From Hemicordylus capensis (Eukaryota; Chordata; Lepidosauria; Squamata; Cordylidae): a stretch of DNA of 64,000 nucleotides. The stretch lies in NCBI RefSeq assembly GCF_027244095.1, contig NC_069671.1:5160001-5224000 (forward strand). Direction: 5' to 3'. Of the stretch, positions 13,001 to 28,000 are shown piece by piece (the stretch's first letter is position 1; each line of letters opens with the position of its first letter). The notes below the pieces were generated by a model. The model had not been told where the DNA came from. It ran no database searches and saw nothing but the letters and a program-made list of their open reading frames with translations. The position numbers and the translations under genes were made by a program.

Positions 13001-16000
13001 CAAGCGGCCTTTTCAGACACGTCAGCTGAAAGACAACCAGTTACGGGTTGGATGGAAGTTCAAGCCATGCACTTGCTTCAAATGCCGCTGCCTCCCAGAA
13101 TCTCACAGCATGCAGAAAATCATGCCATACACCTGGGGTTCTCAGACTTTTGCAGTGACAGCAAGCTAGGTTTCATATAAAAACCTTGTGGGAAGTGTTC
13201 TTTCGAGTAGCCCTTTGACACAGATGGACACTCAGCTGCTTTCTCCCAAGGTAACCAACCCCAAAACAAAATTTTACATCACACACTGCCTATTCTCTTT
13301 GCACAGAAAACCAGCCAAGCAGATGTGTTCTGAGAGCAGAAGATGCTGGATTCTGCATTGAATCCCCCAGTGGATGGGATGGATCATGTCAGAAGGTCAG
13401 GCACCGACTGTACAAATCCACTTGATGCCAGCGAGGGCCCCCAGCCCACTGGCAAGCAGGACACCCAGACCTTCTCCCCCAAGAGCTGATTTCCACTCCC
13501 ATTTTGGAGAAGGTAAGAAACAGCAGGATTCTCTCCTGAGCAGTCGGAGAGGGCTCCCCATTCCTTACCATCTCAGTCTCCCAGTGCAAATGAACCAAGA
13601 CCCGCTTCTATCAATGGCTACTAGTCCGACAGCTATAGGCCACCTCCAGCTTCAGGCAAGGTGCCTCTGAATACCAGTTGCAGAGGGAACAGCAGCAGGA
13701 AAAGAGAAGGCACGCCCTCACCTCTTGCCTGTGGGCTTCCCGGAGGCATCTGGTGGGCCAGTGTGTGAAACAGGATGCTGGACTAGATGGGCCTTCTTGG
13801 GCCTGATCCAGCAGGGCTGTTCTTATGTCCTCTCTCTTAAGCCCTCCCTTTGCCCGTATGCCAGGAAAGGATCCGTGGGGAGGGAAGGGATTGGTGGAGA
13901 CCTCAAATAACGGCTGGCCGGTGAGCCAAACCTGAACGTGTGAATCCCTTCGGAAGAGAAGACTTACCCAGACAGAAAGGGACCGGTCTTTACTGCCCAC
14001 GGCACAGCAGCAATAAGGGCACCCAGACTTAGTCGAGCTCCCATTCTTTTGCTTCTTCTTAAATATTTTCGGGTTGAATTTCTGAAAAGGAATTATCCAC
14101 TTCAGACCCGTTGACCTAACACAAGTGAGCGCTCGGTGGCCATCGCGTCATTCAGGCAAACAGACTGCAAACATCTGTCAGGCACAACCCAAGCAAAGAA
14201 GGGGAGGTCAAGCTTCCTTAGAATGCCCTCTTGTAGCTCCCTTTAACAGGAGAGTCGGCGGACCCGTGCTGAGGCGTTTGGCAGCAGAATGGAGCTACTC
14301 AGACACAGGAGGGAGGTTTCTGCATGCCCAGGGTAACACCAAGGCGTGAGGAACGTAGAGTCAGAACTTCTAGCGAGTCAGACCATCGGTCCATCTAGCT
14401 CAGTATTGTCGACCCAGGGATTCCCAGATGTCGTTGACGACCACTCCCAGGATCCCCAAGCAAAAGCTGTTATAGATGGGGATTCTGGGAGTGGTAGTCA
14501 ACAACATCTGGCAATCCCTGTTAGAGGGAAGACGGCTCTCCAGGCAGGAGAGTTACAGGCAGGCGTCTCTCTCAGTCCTCTCTGGGGATGCCAGAGAGCG
14601 AACTTGGAACCTTCCGCCTGCAAGCATGAAGATGCTCTTCTCATCTCCTAAGGGGAATCTCTTAGCAGTGCTCACATATGTTGTCTCCCATTCAAATGCA
14701 AACCAGGGTGGACTCTGCTTAGCAAAGGGGACAAGTCACGCTTGCTACTACAAGGCCGATTCTCCTCCCACTTGTGGAAAGAGGCTCTCTGGACAGCAAC
14801 ATGGTGCCACCCGCCAGGTAGGCGTTTCATACCCTGGGACTCCCTGGGTGTGAAGGAAAATGGCCATTTTTAAGCAAAAAGCCCAATGAGGAGCAAGAAG
14901 ACTCAAGAGTTCTTATCTGCGGGGGAGGAGATGGAAAACAGGGTAGCAACAACCCTGCTTGAGCTCTTCACTAACACTATCACATCTACTACTAATATAC
15001 TGCTTTTCAACCAAAGCTCTCAAAGCAGTTTACATAGGAAAAGTAATAAAAATGGCCCCCTGTCCCAAATCTAGAAAGAAACTTAAGGTAGTCACCAGCA
15101 ACAGCCACTGGAAAGACGCTGTGCTGGGACTGGATAGGGCCCGTTGCTGTCTCCCTCTGTTTAATATAAGAGACCCACCACTTTAAAAAGGTGCCTCTTT
15201 GCTCAGTTAGCAGGGCTTATGCTACTCTCGGCAGGAGAGATGAGCTTCAAAAAGCAAAAAACTAACCTTTCCCCCTGTGCTAGACAAGGTGGCATGGGAA
15301 TTGAGAAGGGAAAAGGAGAGCTTTTTTCCTTCCCACTCTCCAGACAATTCCCCATAATATACAATAGATCAAACGGTATATTGTGCAATCAACAGATGCA
15401 TTTACCAGTGCACCCGATATACAGTGAGGGAAATAAGTATTTGATCCCCTGCTGATTTTGTCCGTTTGCCCTCTGACACAGAAATGACCAGGTTATAATT
15501 GGAGTGGTAGGTTTATTGTAGCTGTGAGAGACAGAACAACAAACAAACCAACCCTCAAAAGCCCAGTGCCCAAAAGTCAGCGATGGATTTGCATTGTAGT
15601 GAGGGAAATAAGTATTCGATCCCCTATCAACCAGCAAGATTTCAGGCTCCCAGGTGTCCTTTCACTATATGCAGGTAACGAGCTGAGATGAGGAACACCC
15701 TCTGTAAGGGAGTGCTCCTAATCCCAGCTTGTTACAGTACCTGTATAAAAGACACCTGTCCATAGAAGCAAGCAATCACTCAGCTTCCAAACTCACCACC
15801 ATGCCCAAGACCAAAGAGCTGTCGAAGGATGTCAGGGACAAGGCTGTAGACCTGCACAAGGCTGGACTGGGCTACAAGACTATCGCCAAGCAGCTTGGTG
15901 AGAAGGTGACTACAGTTGGCACGATAACTCGCAAATGGAAGAAACACAAAATAACTGTCAATCTCCCTCGGTCTGGGGCTCCATGCAAGATCTCACCTCG

Positions 16001-19000
16001 TGGAGTTGCAATGATCATGAGAACGGTGACAAAGCAGCCCAGAACTACACGGGGGGAACTTGTCAATGATCTCAGGGCAGCTGGAACCATAGTCACCAAG
16101 AAAACAATTGGTAACACACTACGCCGTGAAGGACTGAAATCTTGCAGTGCCCGCAAGGTCCCCTTGCTCAAGGCAGCACATGTACAGGCCCATCTGCAGT
16201 TTGCCAATGCACATCTGAATGATCCAGAGGAGAACTGGGCGAAAGTGTTGTGGTCAGATGAGACCAAAATCGAGCTCTTTGGCATCAACTCAACTAGCCG
16301 TGTGTGGAGGAGGAGGAATGCTGCCTATGAGCCCAAGAACACCATCCCCACCGTCAAACATGGAGGTGGACACATTATGCTTTGGGGGCGTTTTTCTGCT
16401 AAGGGGACAGGACACCTTCACCGCATCGAAGGGACGATGGACGGGACCATGTACCGTCAGATCTTGGGTGAGCACCTCCTTCCCTCAGCCAGGGCATTGA
16501 GAATGGGTCGTGGATGGGTATTCCAGCATGACAATGACCCAAAACACACAGCCAAGGCAACAAAGGAGTGGCTCAAGAAGAAGCACATGAAGGTCCTGGA
16601 GTGGCCCAGCCAGTCTCCAGACCTTAATCCCATAGAAAATCTGTGGAGGGAACTGAAGGTTCGGGTTGCCAAACATCAGCCTCGAAACCTTTCTGACTTG
16701 GAGAGGATCTGCAAAGAGGAGTGGGACAACATCCCTCCTGGGTTGTGTGCAAACCTGGTGGCCAACTACAAGAAACGTCTGACCTCTGTGATTGCCAACA
16801 AGCGTTTTGCCACCAAGTACTAAGACATCTTTTGTGAAGGGATTGAATACTTATTTCCCTCACTACAATGCAAATCCATCGCTGACTTTTGGGCACTGGG
16901 TTTTTGAGGGTTTGTTTGTTGTTATTCTGTCTCTCACAGCTACAATAAACCTACCATTCCAATTATAGCCTGGTCATTTCTGTGTCAGAGGGCAAATGGA
17001 CAAAATCAGCAGGGGATCAAATACTTACGGTATTTCCCTCACTGTACACTTTTAGCACTTCTTAGTACGGCAGGCAAACATTTTAAGAGGAAGGGAAGGA
17101 AAAGGTGCCCCTTTTCCTTTCACCCCTCCTCTGTAAGTTCCAAGTCAAACCACAAGGCTCCTGTTCTAGACTGTTCCCGAACAGAAGCACAATTACTAGA
17201 AATGGAGTAACACATCGTTGCAGGTCACCGCTCTACTCTCTACATTTCAGGGATAATTCCAATCGATGGGAACACCTCTCTGGCTCCTATAGCTTACTGT
17301 CTTCATCTCTTTCAAGACCTTAAATCCTCTGAAGTGAGCACAGTTCCCTAGGACACTGGCCAATCACAGCTTCACTTCTGGACAGGGAGCCAGCATAGTG
17401 TAGAGTGTTGGACGAGGACCAGGAAGACCTGAGTTCGAATCCCCATTCAACCATGAAACTCACTGGGTGACTCTGGGCCAGTCATGTATCTTTCAGCCTA
17501 ACCTCTCAGGGATTTTGTGAGCATAAAAATAACCATGTATACAGCTCTGAGCTCCTCAGAGGAAAAGCGGGATATAAGTATATAAAATAAAATAAAATAA
17601 ATAAAGAAATAAAATAAAATAAAATAAAATAGCTTACCACCACCGTCACTGCTTTGCGATGGCCGACAAAATCCATGTTGGTCTTCCAGCCGTCTCTCTC
17701 AATGATCTGTGCTGTAGGTCCAGAATTATTCATGGCGTGAGCAGAGACTAGATAGTGTCCATCAGGTGACCAGCTGAGACGTAACACATGGGTTGTGCCT
17801 CCACACTGAAATGAAAACCAAAAAAGGTCAGACCCTTGGTCCATCCAGCTCAGTATTGTCTGCACAGACTGGCAGCAGCTCTCCAAGGTTCTGGGCAGGG
17901 GTCTTTCCCAGCCCTACTCAGAGATGATGCCAGAGAATGGACCCAAGACCTTCTGCATTCAAAGCAGATGCTCCACCTCATCAATGGTCTAAACTGGTTT
18001 TTTTTAAGTTTAAAAAAATAGTGTATTGTAGGAACATAGGAAGCTGCCATATAGTGAGTCAGACTCTTGGTCCATCTAGCTCAGTATTGTCTGCACTGAC
18101 TGGCAGCAGCTTCTCCAAGGGTGCAGGCAGGAATCTCTCTCAGCCCGATCTTGGAGATGCTGCCAGGGAGGGAACTTGGAACCTTCTGCTCTTCCCAGAG
18201 AAGCTCCATCCCCTCAGGGGAATACCTTACAGCAGGGTTTCTTGACCTTGGGCCCCCAGATGCTTTTGGACTACAACTTCCATCATCCTCAGCCACAAAG
18301 GCCATGTCTGGGGATGACGGGAGCTGTAGTCCAACAACATCTGGGGGCCCAAGGTTAAGAAACCCTGCCTTCCAGTGCTCTCACATCAAGCCTCCCTTTC
18401 ATATGCAACCAGGGCGGACCCTGCTTAGCTACGGGGACAAGTCATGCTTGCTGCGACCACAAGACCAGCTCTCCTCTCCTAAATGCTCCTCCTCCTATTT
18501 TGTGTTGCAATTTGTCCGTTGTGTTTGATGGGTTTTTACTGGATGTTCTTCAACGTTGTGCGGTTGAGAGCTGCCCAGAGAACTATTTGTTATAGGGGTG
18601 GCTAACAAATAGATGGTGATAAAGATGGTGAAGAAGATGGTGAAGAAGATGGTAGTGGTGACTGGCAGCCTTTGCACAGAGTCCACACCCCTCCTAGTAC
18701 GGAGACCTAGCAATATTCGTTTATGAGACTCCCAAAGACAACGATCATGTCTGTGGCCTTGGTTACTCCCCAGGGTTGTGTTGCAACCCAACACCTACCT
18801 CATCAAACGGTTTGGTGATGCTGGTTTCCAGCTGCCAGTCCATGGTCCGCCACACCTTCAAGCTCCGGTCGTCGGCTTGCGACGCGATGTATTTGCCAAC
18901 GGGGTCCCAGGTGAGTCCCTTCACCAAGCCCGAGTGACCCTTCAGGGTGGCAAGGATTTCTGCAGAGGGCAACGAGAGAAAGGGGCACACGCTGACTTTC

Positions 19001-22000
19001 GGGCACCCTTGGCAGCGTTTCAGTCGCAAGGGATTTAGAGGCTTCTCTTCAGGCATCGTACTAAGGAGGGCCTGACAGCTTTGGGGAGCAAGCTGGTATT
19101 CAACAAGCGGGAATCCATTACTAAAAGAGCAGATCATATGCAACTGCTGGTTACGGAGAGCGAAAGAAAAATCCAGTAAAATGGGACAGCAAAACACACT
19201 TTGGGAAAACGGACACGGAAGAGTTCAACTAAGGCTTGGGTCTCCAGATATTGTTGGACTACAGCTCCCATCCCCCTACCCACAAGGGCTAAACCATTGT
19301 GAGGGGGGGATGATGGGATTTGTAGTCCAACATCTGGAGACTCAAGGCTTGGGATCCATGAACTAACTCCCCTGAACTTCTGACAGAGGTTGTAGCCCAA
19401 GATCATCTGGGGACCCCAAACTGGTAACACCTGAACGGGGAACAATGTGCAGAAATGACTATAATTTTACCCTTAATGTTTGGGGGTAGGGATAAAAGAA
19501 GGGGTGACAACCCCCAGAGAGCTATAAGTGCTCCTGGACCCAGGCCTCACTCTGGTTTCTCAGGTTGGGGCTATGGCCAGGAGCGCTTTCGATCAACTTC
19601 GGTTGATACGACAGCCGAGTCTGTTCCTTGAAGACAACGATCTCAGAACTGTGGTGCACTGGCAACCTTTACGCTTGACTTCTGCAATTCGCTCTACGTG
19701 GGGCTGCCTTTGTATGCAGTTCAGAAACTTCAGTTGGTTCAAAATGACTGGTCTCCGGGATGTCTCGGAGAGACCATACTATGCCTGTTTTAAAGCAATT
19801 GCAGTGGCTGCCGATAGGTTTCCGGGCAAAATACAAAGTGCTTTACCTTTAAAGCCCTAAATGGCTTAAGACCGAGTTACCCTGGAGAGCACTGCCTTCT
19901 GCATGATCCCCATGGCACATTAAGATCATCGAGAGAGGTCCGCCTCCGTATACCCCCAGCTCGTCTGGCGGTGACTCGGGAGCGGGCCTTCTCTATAGTT
20001 GCTCCTAGGCTGTGGAATGCACTCCTTACAGACATTTGTGGAGTAACAATGTGGCTTCAAAAGAGCCCTTAAGACTTTTTTTTTTTTAGGTTAGGGTAAT
20101 AATCTCTTTTAATTAATTTTTAAAATTGCTGTTTTAATCGTTGGTTTTATTTTGGCTTTATGGTGTTTATTTTTGTGAACCACCTAGAACTGTTGGAGTC
20201 AGGTGGCATATCTATCAACCAACCAACCAACCGATCGATCAATCAATCAATCAAATAACTGCCGCAACACTATCACCTCTTTCCCTACTTCTCGGGGGCG
20301 AGACGCTGGCAAAAAAAATCACGGTGAGCATCCATCCCCTGAGATGCGACCCATGGCCAACATCTGTGGGGCTGGCTCATGGATTAAGAGGCAGAAACTC
20401 TCCAAGCAGTGCCAGGTTAAAGTCTGGAGAACCGTAGCCAGCTTCTGTACGTTTACAAAACAGACAACATTTGCAAAACAGGTCAGGAGCCATAAGAAAT
20501 CACTCGGGATGGAAGTCAGCTGACAGAGGGAACTTCCTTGCAGATGGACAAGGTCATGCGAAGTGTCGCCGCTCATCCCTGGAGCATGCTGGGATAAGGA
20601 ACCAACAGACTAAAAACCTGACCTCTCTGTATCCAAGGCCTTGCCAAAGAACATAGGAGAGAGAAAAGAGTAGAACACCCTGCTAACTGGGCAAAGAGGC
20701 ACCTTTTAAAGGGGTGGCTTATATTTAGCAGTGGAGGCGCAATTATTTCTATTCAGCCCAGCATAGCATCTTTCTAGTGACTGTTGCCAACACCTCCTGC
20801 GTGTTTCTTTGTCAGACTGTGAGCCCTTTGAGGATAGGGAGCCATCTTCTCCTTCGCCCGACATCAACCAGTCTAAGAACCTTTTGATGAAGAGTGGTAT
20901 ATTATTTGACAACGTATGATCAGCATGCATCTCGGAGTGCATGGGATGCAATTCATGTTGGAGCCACCTGGTCAAGGGAGGCTTAAGAGGTGAAGCAGCC
21001 CTCAACGAAACACAGCAACCCGTTGGTGTGTCTCGGGGTTCTGGCAGTCTGGGCACCGTACCTGGGAATTTGACAGCGTTCCAGATGACAACGGTGTTAT
21101 CCACACTGCAGGAGGCTAGCCAGGCATCATGCGGAGACCAGGCCACATCCATGACATCTATAGGGGACACAGAAAATTGCTGTAAGGTACACCCATGGGG
21201 AGAAGAAAGGTCCAACTCTGCATCATCCATCTACATGGCCCCTAAGTGCACTGAGTGCTGTTCTCGAATCTGAAATGAACAGTGCACCTATCAATACCTA
21301 GAACCCTATAGTTGGGGGGGGCTATGTGAATATCTCCAGATAAATTAATCATTCACTTTGAGTAAAATTACATGTAGCCTTACACTTTGGGAGACTACAT
21401 GTGAGCAATGTAAGAGGTTCCCCTTGGGATGGAGCCACTCTGGGAAGAGCAGAAAGTTCCAGGTTCCCTCCTTGGCAGCATCTCCAAGAAAGGGCTGAGA
21501 GAGACTCCTGTATGCAACCAAATACCTACAGCAAATGGAGGTATTTTTTTACACAACGCATCATCAACTTGTGTAATTCTCTGCCACAAGATGTGGTGAC
21601 AGCCAACAACCTGGATGGCTTGAAGAGGGGTTTGGATAACTTCATGGAGGAGCGGTTGATCAACGACTACTAGTCGGAGGGCTGTGGGCCACCTCCAGCC
21701 TCAAAGGCAGGATGCCTCTGAGTACCAGTTGCAGGTGAGAGAGGGCCTGCCCTCAAATCCTGCCTGTGGCTTCCAGCGGCATCTGGTGGGCCACTGTGTG
21801 AAACAGGATGCTGGACTAGATGGGCCTCCTTGGGCCTGATCCAGCAGGGCTGTTCTGACGTTCTTATCTCAGGAGGGCCGAAGTTGAACAGCCTTGCATT
21901 AGAGAAACCAGGTGTCATGGTGCGAGCTTTGAACAGAGAGGTGCTGTCTCCCAATAATGCGTGGCCATCAAATGGCTTCCAGGGTTTGACACACTCACCC

Positions 22001-25000
22001 CCTGAATGGCTTCTAAGAATTGAGACGCATCTCCACTGTTCTACGTTGGCAAGTTTGCTGCTGGAACCGAAAATGGTGCTAGGTCCAACGTACCTATTTG
22101 AGACAGGAAAGAAAGTTAGCCAAAAGCAGTTTGTTTATTCATTTAACATGTTTACACTTTGACATCCAGTTAAGAGTCTGGATTCAGGAGAGGAAGGGAG
22201 GGCACTTACATTGCTCTCTTCCAAACCATGATCAGCTTGTCGTCTCCCCCTGAGGCCAGATACACCCCATTGTTTGACCACCGCACACAGTTCACACATG
22301 CTAGAAAAAGAAGAAGACAAGTAACATGACTGAGGAGAATAGAAAATGCAGTCCCAGAGAACAAGCACTTTTTTTTTTTTTAACACAGGAGCATGTCAGG
22401 GTTGCGTAGGATTCTCTGAATGGGTTAACACCCTTTGGGAGTCTCTGCGTGCATCAGATAACTGGACTGGCAGCTTATCTTCCTGCCGTGTCTGCACACC
22501 TGATCTCAGCTATGGAAACAGCTTAGGTTTCTACCTCAAAAACACTTTCATAAGAAAAGAGCTCTTAAGACATTCCTTAGAGTACAAGATATTAATTTAA
22601 TTAAGAGTGTGAGGAAACAAGAGAGCTGGATTGCCAGACACATTTTTTTTTTTAAAAAAAAGGACAACAGAAGGATGCAGAAAAGTGATGCAATGTAAAG
22701 AAATCCAGCACGCACACTTTTTGAACTACACTTTTCTTCAAGGACATATTAAACAAAAGAGCCAGGTATTTAAGGCCACATCTCACCTTCACACAGGCTC
22801 GATAAACCGTCAGGGAGCTGCATGTGGGGTTATGGTAGTCACCAATGGCCCCCAGGCCTTACAATGAAGAACACAGCCATTGGTCCTTCTCTTGAACAAA
22901 CCAACTGAAAAATACAGAGATGTATACTATGGTACCTAAATGATTGTCCATCTGACAGAGCATCTTGGGTACTTTCTCATTCTTCTCATCTTCCTCTTTG
23001 AGTACGGGAGTCATGTTCCATATCACCACCTTCCCAGAATCCTGTCCTAAGGAGAAAGGAGAATCAGCACACCATTTAGAGAAAAGCACTGGCATGTCCA
23101 GAGGGCACATTTAATTTATTTATATAAAATCTTTAAATGCCACCATACATCTCTGGGCGGTGCACAACAACAACACCACAAACCAGTGACTGTTGCTGGT
23201 GTCTGTCTTATGTTTCTTTTTAGACTGTGAGCCCTTTGGGGACAGGGATCCATCTTATTTATTTATTATTTCTCTGTGTAAACCGCCCTGAGCCATTTTT
23301 GGAAGGGTGGTATAGAAATTGAATTAATAATAATAATAATAGTAATAATAATAGTAATAATATTTTGGCAGTTCCAAAAGACCTTGAAGAGCACCTCAAA
23401 GAAATCACCATCAGCCAATTACAAAAAGCAGCTTTACTGGGAACAGCCTGTATTCTGCGACGGTATCTATAACAATTGACAATAAAATCCAGCCATCCCA
23501 GGTCCTTGGGAAGGACTCGATGTCTGGATAAAACAAACTGGTCAATAACACCTGTCTGACTGTGTAAACAAGAAATAATAATAAATCAAAGTAATAACAA
23601 CAATACAAATTGAAGAAAATAAAAAATGATTAAAACATTAAAATCAATTAAAAACCAAAATTAGAAGTATTAAAACTGTAAATCTAATTAAAAGCCTGGG
23701 TGAACAAATGTGTCTTCAGTGCCTTTTTAAAAAGTGCCAGAGATGGGGAGGCTCTTATTTCAACAGGGAGCGCATTCCAAAGCCCAGGGGCAGCAACAGA
23801 GAAGGCCCGTCCCCAAAGAACCGTCAGACAAGCTGGTGGCTACTGTAGACGAACCTCTCCAGATGATCTCAACAGGCAATGGGACTCATGGCGAAGAAGA
23901 CGTTAACATCTATACATCGCGAGGACGATAATCAAAGACTAACACCCTTCGTGTGAGCTTGCCAGCATCCAGCTAGCTGTTTATTCGAACTTATTTGCAA
24001 ATTCATGCTTTTCCAGAAACTAACTATATGGAAACAAAGGTTACAGTCCAGAGTATAGCTGCACATACATTACATTTGCTAGAATTAATGGAACTTAGGG
24101 ACATGCAGATGAGGGCTGGGTTCCAGATGAACACTCCAGACGACGAGAAAGTGGTACCCGAAACAGAGACAAGTAGCTAAACCAATGGCAAAAACTGGTA
24201 TTTTAAGAACCAAAAGCGGCCAAATAACATTAAGATAGATGTCCATGTCCAGAAACAGCACTGTTCTTCATAAATTCCTTTCATTAGGAAAACATGTGGC
24301 CCTGCCCAAACAAATATAGCAAGGAGGGGAAACAAGTTAAAGAGGGGGCTCAAATCACACTTATTTTAAATTCTGTCAAGTAATACAGTGCTGATTTTAA
24401 CACAGATTGCTTTGTATATCAGCAAGCAGAGAAAAGGAAGGTGGTCTTACAGAGATTTGGCTGTTATATAGCCACTGGTTCGTACTTCTGCTCTGGTTAG
24501 GGTAGTTCTAGGTTTTCTCTTCATTTTTATTGAGTATGTATGCAATCGTTAAAATTGGACTACAACTCCCATCATCCCCAGTGGCCAGTAGCAAGGGATT
24601 ATGGGAGTGGTGGCCCAACACCTGCAGGAGGGCTGAAGTTATGCAGCCTTGAACTAGCCACATACCAAACACCAGAGTCCCACCTATTGAGTACTGCATT
24701 TCTAATACGTTCATTTCTGGTATAAGCAAATCTGAAACTTTTCAGAAGAAGAGAAGATCTGCACGCATACCTTGACCTCCAGTTGCAAACTTGGTCCCAT
24801 CAGGATGGATATCAACTGAAAATATCGGCTTGCCTGAAAATAGGAGCAAGACAGGGAACGTGAGCCAGGCCGCTTCTGTACAGAGTTACAGATTATTTAG
24901 GGAACAAATCGCCCCCTCGGCTGGATGCTCAGCCATGTTACAGCACAGCCCAAAGCATCTAGAAGCCAGTTAACTGATCAAGTGGTTAAAAGGTTCACCC

Positions 25001-28000
25001 TTTCCGTTTCAGAACTTCCACGGTGACTTTTCAGCACCTAAACAGAGGATAACATTGCCCTGGTCCATTTTATTTCCATTTCAATATCACCTGTTCTCCA
25101 GCTTTAGGATAACGCACTATACAGACTCAAGCAAGATCAAGCATCCTTTGTAGTACTGGATGCTTCAAACAGATCCACAGCATCAGCGCTTCCTGTAACG
25201 GGCCTTGCCGGATGTTGACTACAGCTCCTGGCAAGCCCAGCTACAACGGCCTTTGACTGGGGGTTGTGGGAGCCAGCAACATTGTTGTTACAGGGAATGC
25301 TTCAAGTACTCAACACTGAACACAAGAATGACCCCCCGCCTGGAGTTCTAGGACAACAACTCAGGAGCGGCAAAAATAAAAAGATTTAGCACGAGGCCAG
25401 GGATGTGCACAATGCTTCATTATTGCTCTTCTTTCATAACATTGACGCAACCATGTGGAACAGCAGATCCTTGGCATTTGCATTTTGCCATGAGAGACAT
25501 TGGAGTGGATCCAGAAGTGTCCTTCTGCCTGCAGGAAGCATCTTAAGAACGTAAAAGGAGCCTTGCTAGATCAGACCCAAGAAGGCCCCTCTAGTCCAGG
25601 ATCCTATTTCGCACAGGGACCTATCAGATGCCTCTGGGAAGCCCACAACCAGGAGATGGGCATGCCACCTCTGCTGCCATTGCTCCCCTGCAACTGGTAT
25701 CGGGAAGATCCTCACCTCTGAGGCTGGAGGGAGCCTATAGCCATCAAGACTAGTAGCCATTGATAGACCTGTCTGCCATGAATTGGCCTTAGCCCCTTTT
25801 GAAGCCATCCAAGCTGGTATCCATCACCACCACCCGTGGCAGAGACTTCCATGGATTGATTCTATGGATGGATGGATGGATGGATGGATGTGTGTGTGAG
25901 AGAGAGAGAAGAGCTGGTCTTGTGGTAGCAAGCATGACTTGCCCCCTTAGCTAAGCAGGGTCTGCCCTGGTTGCATTTGAATGGGGGACTGCATGTGTGA
26001 GCACTATAAGATACTTCCCTTAGGGCAGGGATCCTCAACGTTGGCCCCCCAGATGTTCTTGGACTTCAACTCCCATAATCCCCAGGCCCAGTGGCCTTTG
26101 GCTGGGGATTATGGGAGTTGAAGTCCAAGAACATCTGGGGGCCTGTCGTTGAGGAACCCTGCCTTAGGGGATGGAGCCGCTCTGGGAAGAGCATCTAGGC
26201 TCCAAGTTCCCTCCCTGGCAGCATCTCCAAGATAGGGCTGAGAGAGACTCCTGCCTGCAGCCTTGGAGAATTCACTGCCAGTCTGTGAAGACAATAATGA
26301 GCTAGACAGACCAATGGTTTGACTTAGTATATGACAGCTTCCTCTGTGTGTGGGGGGGGGAGGGGGGAGGACGTAATTCCTTTTGTTGGTCCTAAATTCC
26401 CTGGCAATCAGTTTCATGGGATGACCCCTGGTTCTAGTGTCGTGATCTTCTGCTCACGAAAGGGCTGTTTTACACCTCGCACTAGAAGGCTGTGCAAGAA
26501 ATGAGAGCCAAGGACTTCCTTCTGCTGGCAGCACCTCTCATACCAGCCGACACAGGAGTGTTCCCAACAGGACCTGCCGACAACTGCATTGCTTCACTTC
26601 TGCACAAGTTTCTGCATGAGCATTTGTGGACTTGCACAGGCTGCCGTCTGCCTTCCCCTCTCGGTTCTTTGGATCCAGCCCTTTATGTTCTTGGCAGTCG
26701 TAATTTGCTCAAAAGGTACACGACACGCTACTGTTGGAATCTGCAGTAGCTACTTGCTCCACCGACTCCTCACCTTCCTTTGAGAGAGTTCTCTCTTTTA
26801 TATCCTGTTGAGACAAGCCAAAGAGTATTTGCTCCTGTCTGGCGAAAATTGATGACTGTACAATTTGGCAGACAAACGAGGAGAGAAGGAAATCCGGGGG
26901 CCTCTTCTGAAATGTGACCAGTTAAGGAGGAAAAACAGCGCATCAACTGAAAGAAAACCCTAAAGAGCGACAGAAGTGTTGAAAACCCAAATTTGATCAA
27001 AATGGCCAGAGCTTGGTTCACATTTCTGCAAGCAGGCTAGCTGGGTCCATAATGAATAGTGTATATCATGCTTATATGTCCTAAGTATTCTAGAAAGCCT
27101 TGCAAAGAGCTGTTGAAAAGCCAGTGTGGCTGCACAGCAAACGATGGGTGTGCGGTGGAAAACTTTCCATTTCTGCTTAGGAACACAGGGTGCTGCCATC
27201 TACTGAGTCAGACCCTCGCTCCGTCTAGCTCAGTATTGCCTGCACTGACTGGCAGCAGTTCTACAAGGCTTACAGGCAAGTCTCCCTGGAAATGCCAGGG
27301 AGTGAACCTGGGGCCTTCTGCATGGGAAGGCTAGCAAGCAAGCGACTGTTACTTAAAAGATTTCAGGAGTGTCAAACATGCCGGAATTGTATCATAAGAA
27401 TGTAAGAACAGCCCTGCTGTTCAGCATCCTGTTTCACACAGTGGCCCACCAGATGCCGCTGGAAGCCACAGGCAGGAGTTGAGGGCCTGCCCTCTCTCCT
27501 GCTGTTACTCCCCTGCAACTGGTACTCAGAGGCATCCTGCCTTTGAGGCTGGAGGTAGCCTGTAGCCCTCTGACTAGTAGCTATTGCTAGACCTCTCCTC
27601 CATGAAGTGATCCAAACCCCTCTTCAAGCCATCCAGGTTGTTGGCTGTCACCACACATTGTGGCAGAGAATTCCACAAGTTGGTTATGCGTTGTGTAAAA
27701 AAGTACCTCTGTTTGCTGGTCCTAAATTTCCTGGCCATCAATTTCATGGGATGACTCCTGATTCTAGTATGATGGGAGAGGGAGAAGAATTTCTCTCTGT
27801 CCACTTTCTCCACACCATGCATGATTTTATAGCCCCCTCTCATGTCTCCCCGCAGTCGTCTTTTCCCCCTAAACTAAATAGCCCCAGGTGTTGTAGCCTT
27901 GCCTCATAAGGAAGTTTTTTTGTGACAGTTCTGTGCCCCTCTTGGAGGTCCTTCTCAAGCACAAGGAGCAGTCACAGTGTATTTATTATACACAACTCTT

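Noticed and set aside
18495-18794. Extra HIRA exon candidate left of exon 7
   Set aside because: The frame continues past a good donor (GTAGGT) into a diverged ATC/TTC simple repeat. HIRA homology stops at the donor.
20706-21061. Read-through of HIRA exon 6 as coding
   Set aside because: Homology ends at KFP before GTACGG; the remainder is intron with a LINE tail.
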